Part shown: positions 52,540 to 60,450 of the stretch, one piece after another
How positions within the stretch are numbered: the stretch's first letter is position 1
Layout of the letters: every line of letters begins with the position of its first letter
Assembly (NCBI RefSeq): GCF_014196635.1
Contig: NZ_JACIEB010000001.1
Coordinates: 744,001-808,000 of the forward strand
Source: Sphingobium fontiphilum
GTDB taxonomy: Bacteria > Pseudomonadota > Alphaproteobacteria > Sphingomonadales > Sphingomonadaceae
Length of the DNA stretch: 64,000 nt
Reading direction: 5' to 3'
The notes under the pieces: model-generated
What the model saw: the letters and a program-made list of their open reading frames with translations, nothing else
Told to the model about the DNA's origin: nothing
The model's database searches: none
Position numbers and translations under genes: made by a program

Positions 52540-52913
52540 CACTCCACCACCCGCACAAAGCTCAGCATGGCTGGCGATGCGCCCGGCCCGCCATCGACCA
52601 CCACGTCGACCTGCAACAGCCGCTGGTCGTCCGTCGCCTTCACATCCCGATGCCAGCGCCATTGCCGCCCGCCATTGTCAGTGGTCCCGACGCTCTTGCC
52701 GATGGCGGGCGGGCGCGGGTCGGTCTGCCATTCGACCATCAGGTTGCGGGCGACGATCTGCGCCATGGTCCGGCTGTCGAGATCGGCGGCGGTATGCAGG
52801 GCGACCGCCTGCAAACGCACCAGCGCCAGCGCCGCCAGGCTGAACACCGCCAGCGCGACAAGCATTTCGAGAAGGGTAAATCCCTCTTCGGAACGGCGCG
52901 ACCTGTCAGCCAC
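52539..52913 (-). CDS. gspI: type II secretion minor pseudopilin I
   Basis: 124 residues. The leader ends RSEEG before FTLLEMLVALAVF, with Glu at mature position 5. The body has IVARNLMVEW, a GspI hallmark, and a beta-sheet domain. With GspJ and GspK it forms the tip complex. It overlaps gspH by 8 bases and gspJ by one. Confidence 0.9.
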   Translation of the reverse strand: MADRSRRSEEGFTLLEMLVALAVFSLAALALVRLQAVALHTAADLDSRTMAQIVARNLMVEWQTDPRPPAIGKSVGTTDNGGRQWRWHRDVKATDDQRLLQVDVVVDGGPGASPAMLSFVRVVE

Positions 52914-53385
52914 CGACCATTACCTTCCCGGCCATGTCCACCGTCACTGAAACGCGCTCGCCATCCCGGCGCAGCACCACGGTCATCGGCTCGGTCGGCA
53001 GGCCCGTGCTGTCAAAAGCGGTCTGCAACCGCCCGGCATCCCCCACCACTGCGCGGGTGCCCGGCTTCCAGTCAGTCGTGGCAAAGGGCTTGTCCATTAT
53101 CGGCACCCACTGCCCCGCTTCGCGCCGCTCAAATCCATAGCCCGATGGCGCAACCCACAGCGCCATGGGTCGGGCGGTGACGACCGCTTCGTCGCGCGCG
53201 GCGGCAACGCGCGCGGCAAAGCGGTCGGCATCCTCGATCACGCGGCCGCGCGGATCGGGCATGGCCAGCACCACGGCGGCGGAGACGAAGCCGATGATCG
53301 CGATCACGACCATCAGCTCGATCAGGGTAAAGCCCCGCTCCGCCCGCCGGGCGATTTCAAAGGTCGCTGGAATAGAGGTCCGCAT
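52906..53385 (-). CDS. gspH: type II secretion minor pseudopilin H
   Basis: 159 residues. Leader ends ARRAERG before FTLIELMVVIAIIG. The globular part has ARDEAVVTARPMALWV, a GspH signature region, and GFERREAGQWVP. The chosen ATG 53385 (GAGGCGG upstream) overlaps the end of gspG by 29 bases. A longer frame to 53469 would start inside gspG in another frame. Confidence 0.88.
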   Translation of the reverse strand: MRTSIPATFEIARRAERGFTLIELMVVIAIIGFVSAAVVLAMPDPRGRVIEDADRFAARVAAARDEAVVTARPMALWVAPSGYGFERREAGQWVPIMDKPFATTDWKPGTRAVVGDAGRLQTAFDSTGLPTEPMTVVLRRDGERVSVTVDMAGKVMVGG

Positions 53386-53812
53386 TGTCCGCCTCGCCAC
53401 CGGGCTGGCCGTCCGCGCCCATCGAGGTGATGTCGAACGCGCCCTTGCGCCCCGGCACGACATAGCCATAGGGGCGGCCCCAGGGATCGTCGGGCAGCTT
53501 CTTGATATAACCGCCGCGGCGATAACGCTGCGGCTGGGTCAGCGAGGGCGGCAGCGTCAACAGCGCCTGCAAACCGTCGCTTGCGGCGGGATAGCTCAGA
53601 TTATCCAGCCGATATTGCTCCAGCGCCTGTTCGATGGTGGCGATGTCGGCCTTGGCCTTCTCCACCCGCGCCGTATCGGTCGCGGGGATCACATTGATCG
53701 CCACGATGGTGGCCAGCAGGCCGATGATGACGATGACGACCATCAATTCGACCAGGGTAAAGCCCTCTTCCCCGTTCCGGGCAGCGGCTCGCACTTCATT
53801 GGGGTTACGCAT
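53357..53812 (-). CDS. gspG: type II secretion major pseudopilin G
   Basis: 151 residues, the main subunit of the pseudopilus piston. Leader ends RNGEEG before FTLVELMVVIVIIGLLA. The body has YRLDNLSYPAASDGLQAL, LPDDPWGRPYGYVVPG and a C-terminal Asp-rich GEADNADLYSSDL that binds calcium in homologues. AAGGAG is five bases before ATG 53812. Confidence 0.95.
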   Translation of the reverse strand: MRNPNEVRAAARNGEEGFTLVELMVVIVIIGLLATIVAINVIPATDTARVEKAKADIATIEQALEQYRLDNLSYPAASDGLQALLTLPPSLTQPQRYRRGGYIKKLPDDPWGRPYGYVVPGRKGAFDITSMGADGQPGGEADNADLYSSDL

Positions 53813-53835
53813 ATTCACTCCTTGAAGGCCCTGTT

Positions 53836-55053
53836 TCAGGCCCCCGTCAGGCTTTGCAATTGCAGGATCGGCAGCAGGATCGACAATATGATGACGGCGA
53901 CGATCGCCCCCATCAGGATGATGATGATCGGTTCCAGCATGGCGAGCGCGGCGGAGGTGAAGGTGTCGAACTCCCGCTCCAGATAATCGGCCGCGCGCTC
54001 CAGCATCGTGTCCAGCCGCCCGGCCGCCTCCCCACTGGCCGCCAGATAGACGAGCAGCGGCGGAAACACGCCCGCGCGGCGCAGCGCCACCGACAGGCTG
54101 CCGCCGCCGCGAATGGCCTCGACAATATCCTCCGACGCGGCCCGCAGCACCCGGTTGTGCACCGTCTGCGTGGTCAGCGTCAGCCCCTCCATCAACGGCA
54201 GGCGGCTGGTCACCATCGTCGACAATGTTCGCGCCAACCGCGCCGCGTGCAGATCGCGGATCAGCCGGCCGATCACCGGCAGGCGCAGCAGCATGGCGTC
54301 GACGCGATAATGAAAACCCTCATTACGCAGCGCGCGCCAGAAACCAACACCCGCAAGCGCGAACAGGATCAGCAGCAACCACCACCAGCCCGCGAGGAAC
54401 GCTGACAGGCCCATGACCATCCGGGTCAGGACAGGCAATTGCTGGCCCACCGTGTCGAACTGCTCCACCACCCTGGGCACGACGAAGATCATCAGCGCGG
54501 CGACCACGCAGACGGCGAACACCGCCAGTACGCTGGGATAGGCGATGGCGGTCAGCACCTTCGACCGGATTTCCGCCTGCCGTTCCAGCAGGCCCGAAAG
54601 CCGTTCCATGATGGTGGGCAGGCTGCCCGAACTTTCGCCCGCCGACACCATGGCGCGGAACAGGGCGGGAAAGCTTTTCGGCTCGGCATTCATTGCTTCG
54701 GCCAGCCTGCGTCCCTCCAGCACGCCGCCATGCACCTTGCCGATGATGGCGCGGACATGGGCCTGCTCGCTCTGGCGGGCGATGGTGCGCAGCGCCTCCT
54801 CCAGCGGGCTGACCTGGATCAGCGTGGCGAACTGGCGGGTGAAGAGCGTCAGTTCCTTTCCCGACAGCCGGGGCGAACGCAGGGCGAAATTGCGGCGGCT
54901 GCCCTGCTGGCGCTGCGCCCCCGGCTCCAGTTGCACGACGAACAGGCGGCGGGCGTCCAGCTTCGCGCGCGCAGCCTCGATCCCTTCGGCCCTGACGCTG
55001 CCCTTGCGCTCGCGCCCGGCCGGGTCGATTGCCACATAGTTGAAATCAGCCAT
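53836..55053 (-). CDS. gspF: type II secretion inner-membrane platform protein F
   Basis: 405 residues with two GspF domains (about 70-190 and 275-395) and three membrane helices. Typical segments: LTLFTRQFATLI, SGELSG-like ESSGSLPTIMERL, MLEPIIIILMGAIVAVIILSI. It converts ATPase motion into pseudopilus assembly. It overlaps gspE by 8 bases. Confidence 0.94.
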   Translation of the reverse strand: MADFNYVAIDPAGRERKGSVRAEGIEAARAKLDARRLFVVQLEPGAQRQQGSRRNFALRSPRLSGKELTLFTRQFATLIQVSPLEEALRTIARQSEQAHVRAIIGKVHGGVLEGRRLAEAMNAEPKSFPALFRAMVSAGESSGSLPTIMERLSGLLERQAEIRSKVLTAIAYPSVLAVFAVCVVAALMIFVVPRVVEQFDTVGQQLPVLTRMVMGLSAFLAGWWWLLLILFALAGVGFWRALRNEGFHYRVDAMLLRLPVIGRLIRDLHAARLARTLSTMVTSRLPLMEGLTLTTQTVHNRVLRAASEDIVEAIRGGGSLSVALRRAGVFPPLLVYLAASGEAAGRLDTMLERAADYLEREFDTFTSAALAMLEPIIIILMGAIVAVIILSILLPILQLQSLTGA

Positions 55054-56599
55054 CGGGGATCATTTCGGCGTCCACCGCGTCGCGGCGCGAAATGCGGATC
55101 GCCTCCTCCGCCGTCGTCTGTCCGTCGCGCACCAGCGCCCGCGCCGCCGAGCCCAGATTCGGCGCGTTGAGGAAGGCGTGACGCGCGATCAACGATTCAT
55201 CGCCGCCATCGTTTATCAGGCGGCGGACGGTGTCATCCACCCGGATCGCCTCGAACACGCCGATGCGGCCCTTGTAACCCGTACCGCTGCATTCGTCGCA
55301 ACCGCGCGCCCGATAGATGATGGTGCCGGGGTCAAAGCCCAGCAGCGCGCTGGCCGACTTGTCCGCCTGCACCGGCTCGCGGCAGCTCTGGCACAACCGC
55401 CGCACCAGCCGCTGGGCGATGACCGCGCGCAGGGTGGAGGCAAGCAGGAACGGTTCGACGCGCATGTCCCGCATCCGGGTGATGGCGCCGACGGCATCGT
55501 TGGTGTGGACCGTCGAGAGGACGAGGTGACCAGTCAGCGACGCCTGAACCGCGATCTCGGCGGTTTCCCGGTCGCGGATTTCGCCGACCATCACCACATC
55601 GGGGTCCTGCCGCAGGATCGCGCGCAGCCCGGCGGCGAAGGTCAGACCCACCTTGGCGTTCACCTGCGTCTGGCCGACACCCTCGATGGCATATTCGACA
55701 GGGTCTTCGACCGTCAGAATGTTGCGGCTGCCGTCATTCAGTTGCCGCAGGCCCGCATAGAGCGTCGTCGTCTTGCCCGATCCGGTCGGCCCGGTGACCA
55801 GGATGATGCCATTGGGTTCCTTCAGCGCCTCGCGGAAAATGCGGTCGGGAACCCCGGTCATACCCAGCAGGTCAAGGCCGATACCGGCATTTTCCTTGTC
55901 CAGAATGCGCAGCACCACCCGCTCGCCCGCCCGGCTGGGCAGGGTCGACACGCGCACGTCGAGCAGCTTTCCGCCGAGCGTCAGGCCGATACGCCCGTCC
56001 TGCGGCACGCGCCGTTCAGCGATGTCGAGCCGCGCCATCACCTTGATGCGGCTGACGACCACGGGCGCGACATGGGGCGGCATACGCAATGTCTCGCGCA
56101 GCACCCCGTCGATGCGCATCCGCACGACAAGGCCCGTCTCATAGGGTTCGATGTGGATGTCGGACACGCCCTGCCGCGCGGCTTCAGCGATGATGCCGTT
56201 GATCAGGCGGATGGCGGGCGCGTCATCAGCGCTGTCGAGCAGATCGTCGGCGGTCGGAATATCGGCGGCGAGCAGGTCCAGTTCATCCGCGCCGACGTCA
56301 AGCGACCCGGCCATCGCCGCCGCGCTGCCGTCCATCGCATAATGCTCCGACAGATGCCGGTCGAACTGCGCCGCATCGACGAAACGCACGTCGAAACTGG
56401 CCGCCAGATGCCGCCGCACCTCCAGCAGCACACGCGGATCGCTGCCCTCGCGCACGGCGACCGTCAACCTGTCGCCCTCCACCGCCGCCATCACCACGCC
56501 ATGTTTGCGAGCAAAGGCATAGGGAATGTCGATGGCGCGCGGCGCGACGTGCGCCGCAATGGCGGAGGGGGCGTCGGACGGGCTGTCGGGTTCGCTCAT
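55046..56599 (-). CDS. gspE: type II secretion ATPase E
   Basis: 517 residues. N1E domain, then the secretion ATPase core: Walker A GPTGSGKTTT (about 270-279), Asp box and VGEIRDRETAEIA (Walker B), His box LSTVHTNDA. The zinc-binding tetracysteine is present (CQSC and CDEC). It powers pseudopilus assembly from the cytoplasm. It overlaps gspD by 4 bases. Confidence 0.96.
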   Translation of the reverse strand: MSEPDSPSDAPSAIAAHVAPRAIDIPYAFARKHGVVMAAVEGDRLTVAVREGSDPRVLLEVRRHLAASFDVRFVDAAQFDRHLSEHYAMDGSAAAMAGSLDVGADELDLLAADIPTADDLLDSADDAPAIRLINGIIAEAARQGVSDIHIEPYETGLVVRMRIDGVLRETLRMPPHVAPVVVSRIKVMARLDIAERRVPQDGRIGLTLGGKLLDVRVSTLPSRAGERVVLRILDKENAGIGLDLLGMTGVPDRIFREALKEPNGIILVTGPTGSGKTTTLYAGLRQLNDGSRNILTVEDPVEYAIEGVGQTQVNAKVGLTFAAGLRAILRQDPDVVMVGEIRDRETAEIAVQASLTGHLVLSTVHTNDAVGAITRMRDMRVEPFLLASTLRAVIAQRLVRRLCQSCREPVQADKSASALLGFDPGTIIYRARGCDECSGTGYKGRIGVFEAIRVDDTVRRLINDGGDESLIARHAFLNAPNLGSAARALVRDGQTTAEEAIRISRRDAVDAEMIPDG

Positions 56600-58770
56600 C
56601 GCTGGGCCTCGCTGGGGGGAAGATCGACCGGACGGACGACGCTGCTCGACTGGCTGGCCTGCGGCTCGATGACCTGCGGCGCGGGTTGAACCACGGCGTC
56701 GCCCGGCTGCATCGGCACGGGCGGGGTCGCGCCCATATAGTCGCGGACCAGTTCGTCCAGGCTGGGTTCGACATCGGGATTGCGCGCCAGTTGCATGTCG
56801 CGGACATAGCCGTAACGCTGCTGCGTCAGGCGGCGCGCATCCTCTTTGCTGTGCAATATGGTCGGACGGATGAAGACCATAAGGTTGGTCTTGGCCCGGC
56901 TGCGGCTGCGCGACTTGAACAGCTCGCCCAGCCCCGGAATGTCGCTGAGTAGCGGAATGCGCTCGATGGTGCGGCGCTCATTATCGTCGAGCAGGCCGCC
57001 CAGCGCCAGTATCTCGCCATCGTCGACGGTCACCGTCGTCTCGATCTCGCGCTTGTTGATGATAAGGTCGCTGCTGCTATTGCTGACCGGCCCCGCCACG
57101 CTCGACACCTCCTGCCGCAGGAACAGCTTGATCGCGCCGCCAGTGTTGATCTGGGGTTTCACCTCCAGCTTGATGCCGACATCCTGCCGCTGAACCGTGC
57201 GGAACTGATTGTCGAAATTCTGGGACAGCGCCTCGCCGGTGGTGACCGGCACCTGCTGCCCGACCAGGATCGACGCCTTCTGATTGTCCAGCGTCATCAC
57301 CGACGGCGTCGACAGCAGGTTGCTTTCGGTATCGGACTTGACCGCGTTGATGATCGCCCCGAACAGGCCGTTCTTGCCAATCTCCCCGCCCAGCCCCGCA
57401 ATCGCCCCGGTGGCGCTTTGCAGGCTGTTGACCGCGGCCTGCTGCAATGTGCTGGCCAGATCGCTGTTTTCGCGCACTTCGGTCGTCGTGCGGGTGCCGT
57501 CGGGCGCGACCACCGTGGTTGTCGTCGTGCCAAGCTGGCTGGCGCCATAGGCCCCCGCCAGCGTCAGCAGATTGGGCGATGCGTTGGAATAGTTGGTCGC
57601 GGCAAAGCCGGTCTTGGTGCTGCCGATCAGGAACTGGACGCCCAGTTTCTTGGCGGCGGCGTCGCTGATCTCCACGATGATCGCCTCCACCAGCACCTGT
57701 TCGCGGCGCGTATCGATCTGGCGGATGGTTTCGCCCAGCATACGCTGCACGTCGCTGTTGGCCGCAACGATGATGGCGTTGGCGCCCTCATAACGGGTGA
57801 CGACGGCAGGACCACGCGTGGCGATGCCGGTCCCGCCGCCCGACGACGAAACCGCAGCGGCGGGGGTTGCGGCCGGGGCGGCAGCGCCGCCGGATGCAGC
57901 CGGCGCGGCGCTCGTCACCGGCTGGCTGGTCGACTGGCCTACCAGTTGCTGAAGCACCGGCAACAGCTTTTCAGCGTCGGCATGTTCCAGCCAGTATACC
58001 CGGATTTCCGTGCCGCTCGCCGCCTGCCGATCAAGGTCGCGGGCCATGGCGGCCAGCCGCGCCACCGTGCCGGGTTCGCCGCGAATGGCGATGGCGTTGG
58101 CGCTGTCGATGGGCACGACACTGGCGGGGGCTGCCACGCCGCCATCCCCGCCGCCGGTGCCGACCAGAGCCTGAAGCGACGTCGCGATCTCGCGCGCCCC
58201 TGCGTTGGCCAGCGTCACCATCTGGGTTGCGGCATTATCGCGGTCGATGCGCGCGATCACCTGGCGGATGCGGGCGATATTGTCGGCATAATCGGCGACG
58301 ACGACGCTGTTGCCCGCCTTGTTGGCGGTAACGGAGCCATCCTTGCTGACCAGCGGGCGCAGCGTCTCCAGCGTGCTGGCGGCGTCGATGGAGCGCAGGC
58401 GAAAGACTTCGGTGACGAACTGGTTGCGATTGGCCGCCCGCCCCACCGCACTCGGCTGCCCCGCCGCCCCATCGGCGGGCTGGATGCGGTAACTGCCGCC
58501 CGGCGCGGGCACGGCGACCAGGCCGTTGGCGCGCAGGGTGGAGAGGAAAATCTCGAAATATTCAGAGCGCGACAAGGGCCGGTCGGTGACGACCGACACT
58601 TTCCCCTGCACCCGGTTGTCGATGATGAAGGTGCGACCCGTCACCCGCGCGGCATCCTGAATGAAGGCGCGAATATCGGCATCGCGCACATTCAGCGTCT
58701 GTTGCGCGTGCAGCGGCGCCGACAGGGCCAGGGCGATGGCGGCGGACAGTTTGAGTAGCTTTCTGGTCAT
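56596..58770 (-). CDS. gspD: type II secretion outer-membrane secretin D
   Basis: 724 residues. Signal peptide ending LHAQ at about 23, N0 domain (LNVRDADIRAFIQDAARVTG), N1-N3 domains with an Ala/Ser/Gly-rich insertion (about 290-320), and the secretin domain with VPVTTGEAL, IIKREIETTVTV-like INKREIETTV and VPLLSDIPGLGELF-type IPLLSDIPGLG. It forms the outer-membrane channel. No pilotin gene was noticed in the window. Confidence 0.96.
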   Translation of the reverse strand: MTRKLLKLSAAIALALSAPLHAQQTLNVRDADIRAFIQDAARVTGRTFIIDNRVQGKVSVVTDRPLSRSEYFEIFLSTLRANGLVAVPAPGGSYRIQPADGAAGQPSAVGRAANRNQFVTEVFRLRSIDAASTLETLRPLVSKDGSVTANKAGNSVVVADYADNIARIRQVIARIDRDNAATQMVTLANAGAREIATSLQALVGTGGGDGGVAAPASVVPIDSANAIAIRGEPGTVARLAAMARDLDRQAASGTEIRVYWLEHADAEKLLPVLQQLVGQSTSQPVTSAAPAASGGAAAPAATPAAAVSSSGGGTGIATRGPAVVTRYEGANAIIVAANSDVQRMLGETIRQIDTRREQVLVEAIIVEISDAAAKKLGVQFLIGSTKTGFAATNYSNASPNLLTLAGAYGASQLGTTTTTVVAPDGTRTTTEVRENSDLASTLQQAAVNSLQSATGAIAGLGGEIGKNGLFGAIINAVKSDTESNLLSTPSVMTLDNQKASILVGQQVPVTTGEALSQNFDNQFRTVQRQDVGIKLEVKPQINTGGAIKLFLRQEVSSVAGPVSNSSSDLIINKREIETTVTVDDGEILALGGLLDDNERRTIERIPLLSDIPGLGELFKSRSRSRAKTNLMVFIRPTILHSKEDARRLTQQRYGYVRDMQLARNPDVEPSLDELVRDYMGATPPVPMQPGDAVVQPAPQVIEPQASQSSSVVRPVDLPPSEAQR

Positions 58771-58774
58771 GGGC

Positions 58775-59608
58775 CTATGGTGTCAACGCGATCGGAACGA
58801 CGGCCGCGCCGCGCTCCACCGCAAGGGAAAGGCGCGCGCCGGGCGCGATCTGGTTCTGAAGCGTCGCAAGATCGCCGGCCGACCCGATCGGACGGCCATT
58901 GACCTGACGCACAATATCGCCGGGCTGGAACCCGGCCTGGGCGAAACCCGGCCCCTTGGAGGACAGGATCAACCCGGTCACGCGGCCATCCTCCAAGCGC
59001 GGGGCAAAGCCGATGTCGCGCTTCAATATGTCGGCGGACGGGGTGACGGGCATGGCGCCCGATGGGGCCGGTTGAGGGGATGCGGCGACTCCGGGTCGAC
59101 GCTCGTCGCCATTGGCCTCAGGCGCGGGCGCCGACTGGTCGATGAAGACCTGTTCCTCCGCCCCGCCCCGGTCGATGGTGATATGGTCGAACGCCACGGC
59201 CTTCAGGACCACGCCAGGCATGATCTCATCACCCACGGCATAGCTGTTCTGGACGCCATCGGGCGTGGCGATGATCGCGGAGCCAAGCCCCGACGCCTCG
59301 TTCAGGCGGATGCCGTGGACCGTCAGCGCCAGAGAGGTGACGACAGCGCCGCCATTTTGCTGCGCGCCCTGACGGAAAAAGGGATCGAAACTGGCGAAGA
59401 GCGCCTGCCGCGCGGCGGGCGAAGGGATGTCGGCCACGCGCCCCTGCCATCCGCCCATCGGCCCTACCGGCGTCACCACCGCCCAGATCAGCCGCGCCAC
59501 CTGCACCGCCAACAGCGCCAGCAACAGCCATTCGACCAGCGCCACCCAGGAAAGGGAAGCGCCGCGCCGGGCAATTTGTTTCAGCCTGTTGCCGGTCGGC
59601 ACACGCAT
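58775..59608 (-). CDS. gspC: type II secretion protein C
   Basis: 277 residues: cytoplasmic start, a membrane helix (about 20-45), the homology-region domain (LTVHGIRLNEASGLGSAIIATPDG-like), and a C-terminal PDZ-type domain (FAQAGFQPGDIVRQVNGRPI). GspC connects the inner platform to the secretin and helps select substrates. ATG 59608 has AGGAG about eleven bases upstream. It is first in the operon, and a Pho-box-like repeat precedes it. Confidence 0.9.
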   Translation of the reverse strand: MRVPTGNRLKQIARRGASLSWVALVEWLLLALLAVQVARLIWAVVTPVGPMGGWQGRVADIPSPAARQALFASFDPFFRQGAQQNGGAVVTSLALTVHGIRLNEASGLGSAIIATPDGVQNSYAVGDEIMPGVVLKAVAFDHITIDRGGAEEQVFIDQSAPAPEANGDERRPGVAASPQPAPSGAMPVTPSADILKRDIGFAPRLEDGRVTGLILSSKGPGFAQAGFQPGDIVRQVNGRPIGSAGDLATLQNQIAPGARLSLAVERGAAVVPIALTP

Positions 59609-59666
59609 GGTTTGTGAAACTCCTGCTGGTTTCCGGAGCCTGCTAGGCAAATGGCTTTACGTTGGA

Positions 59667-59695
59667 ATGACGTTTTTATGACAAATTAGTGACAG
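59667..59695 (-). promoter_or_regulatory. candidate PhoB binding site (three heptamers) before gspC
   Basis: On the minus strand three heptamers stand at an 11-bp period with 4-base A/T spacers: CTGTCAC (59689-59695), TTGTCAT (59678-59684) and ACGTCAT (59667-59673), with spacers TAAT and AAAA. The Pho box consensus is CTGTCAT repeats in this layout. Direction and position (58 bases before the gspC ATG) fit activation of the secretion operon. Confidence 0.6.
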
Positions 59696-59751
59696 TCCAG
59701 CCGTCATATGGCAGCGCTTGATTTTCGGAGAACGGGCGATAGCAGGGGGCC

Positions 59752-60399
59752 ATGGAAACGCCCTCAGCCCCGACCGGACTCGATGCCGATCCGGCTCACA
59801 TCGCGGCCCAACCGCGCGTCCAGAAAGTGCCGAGCAGCGCGTTGACCCTGTTCATCCGGCGCGACTTCCTGAGCCCGGAGGAGTGCGCGGAACTGATCGC
59901 GCGAATCGACCGCGACCGGCGGCCATCAACCATCGCCGACGCCAATGGCGATGGCTATTTCCGCACGAGCGAGACCTGCGATCTCGACACGGCCGATCCC
60001 TTCGTCCGCTTGATCGACGCCAAATTGTGCGCCTTTTCAGGCATTGACCCTGCCCATGGCGAACCAATCCAGGGCCAGCGTTACGAGGTGGGGCAGGAAT
60101 TCAAGGCGCATACCGATTTCTTTGATCCGCGCGGCTCCGATTTCCCGAAATATTGCGCCGTCGCGGGCAACCGCACCTGGACGCTGATGGCCTATCTGAA
60201 CCAGCCTGCGGCGGGCGGGGCCACCCGATTTCCGAAGATCGGCAAGACCATCCAGCCCGAAACCGGCAAACTGCTGGCGTGGAACAACCGCACCGGGCCG
60301 GGCGCCTATAATGACGCGACGCTGCACCACGCCATGAAGGTGCGCTCGGGCGTCAAATATGTGATCACCAAATGGTATCGGGAGCGGCCCTGGGGCTGA
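59752..60399 (+). CDS. 2-oxoglutarate/Fe(II)-dependent dioxygenase, prolyl 4-hydroxylase-like
   Basis: 215 residues with the P4Hc fold: iron ligands in FKAHTDFF (HxD) and the distal His in ATLHHAMKV, followed by the 2-oxoglutarate Lys in YVITKWYRE. AGGGGG stands just before the ATG. Bacterial members hydroxylate proteins or peptides, or small molecules. It is divergent from gspC across 143 bp and convergent with the TonB receptor gene. Its target is unknown; a link to secreted or receptor proteins next door is only a guess. Confidence 0.88.
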   Translation: METPSAPTGLDADPAHIAAQPRVQKVPSSALTLFIRRDFLSPEECAELIARIDRDRRPSTIADANGDGYFRTSETCDLDTADPFVRLIDAKLCAFSGIDPAHGEPIQGQRYEVGQEFKAHTDFFDPRGSDFPKYCAVAGNRTWTLMAYLNQPAAGGATRFPKIGKTIQPETGKLLAWNNRTGPGAYNDATLHHAMKVRSGVKYVITKWYRERPWG

Positions 60400-60450
60400 C
60401 GCCTGCCAGAACCGCTCCCGATCAAATACGCCACTGGCGGCTGGCGCCGG

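Noticed and set aside
55040..56689. 549-codon open frame on the plus strand
   Set aside because: Antisense to gspE, which carries complete Walker and zinc motifs.
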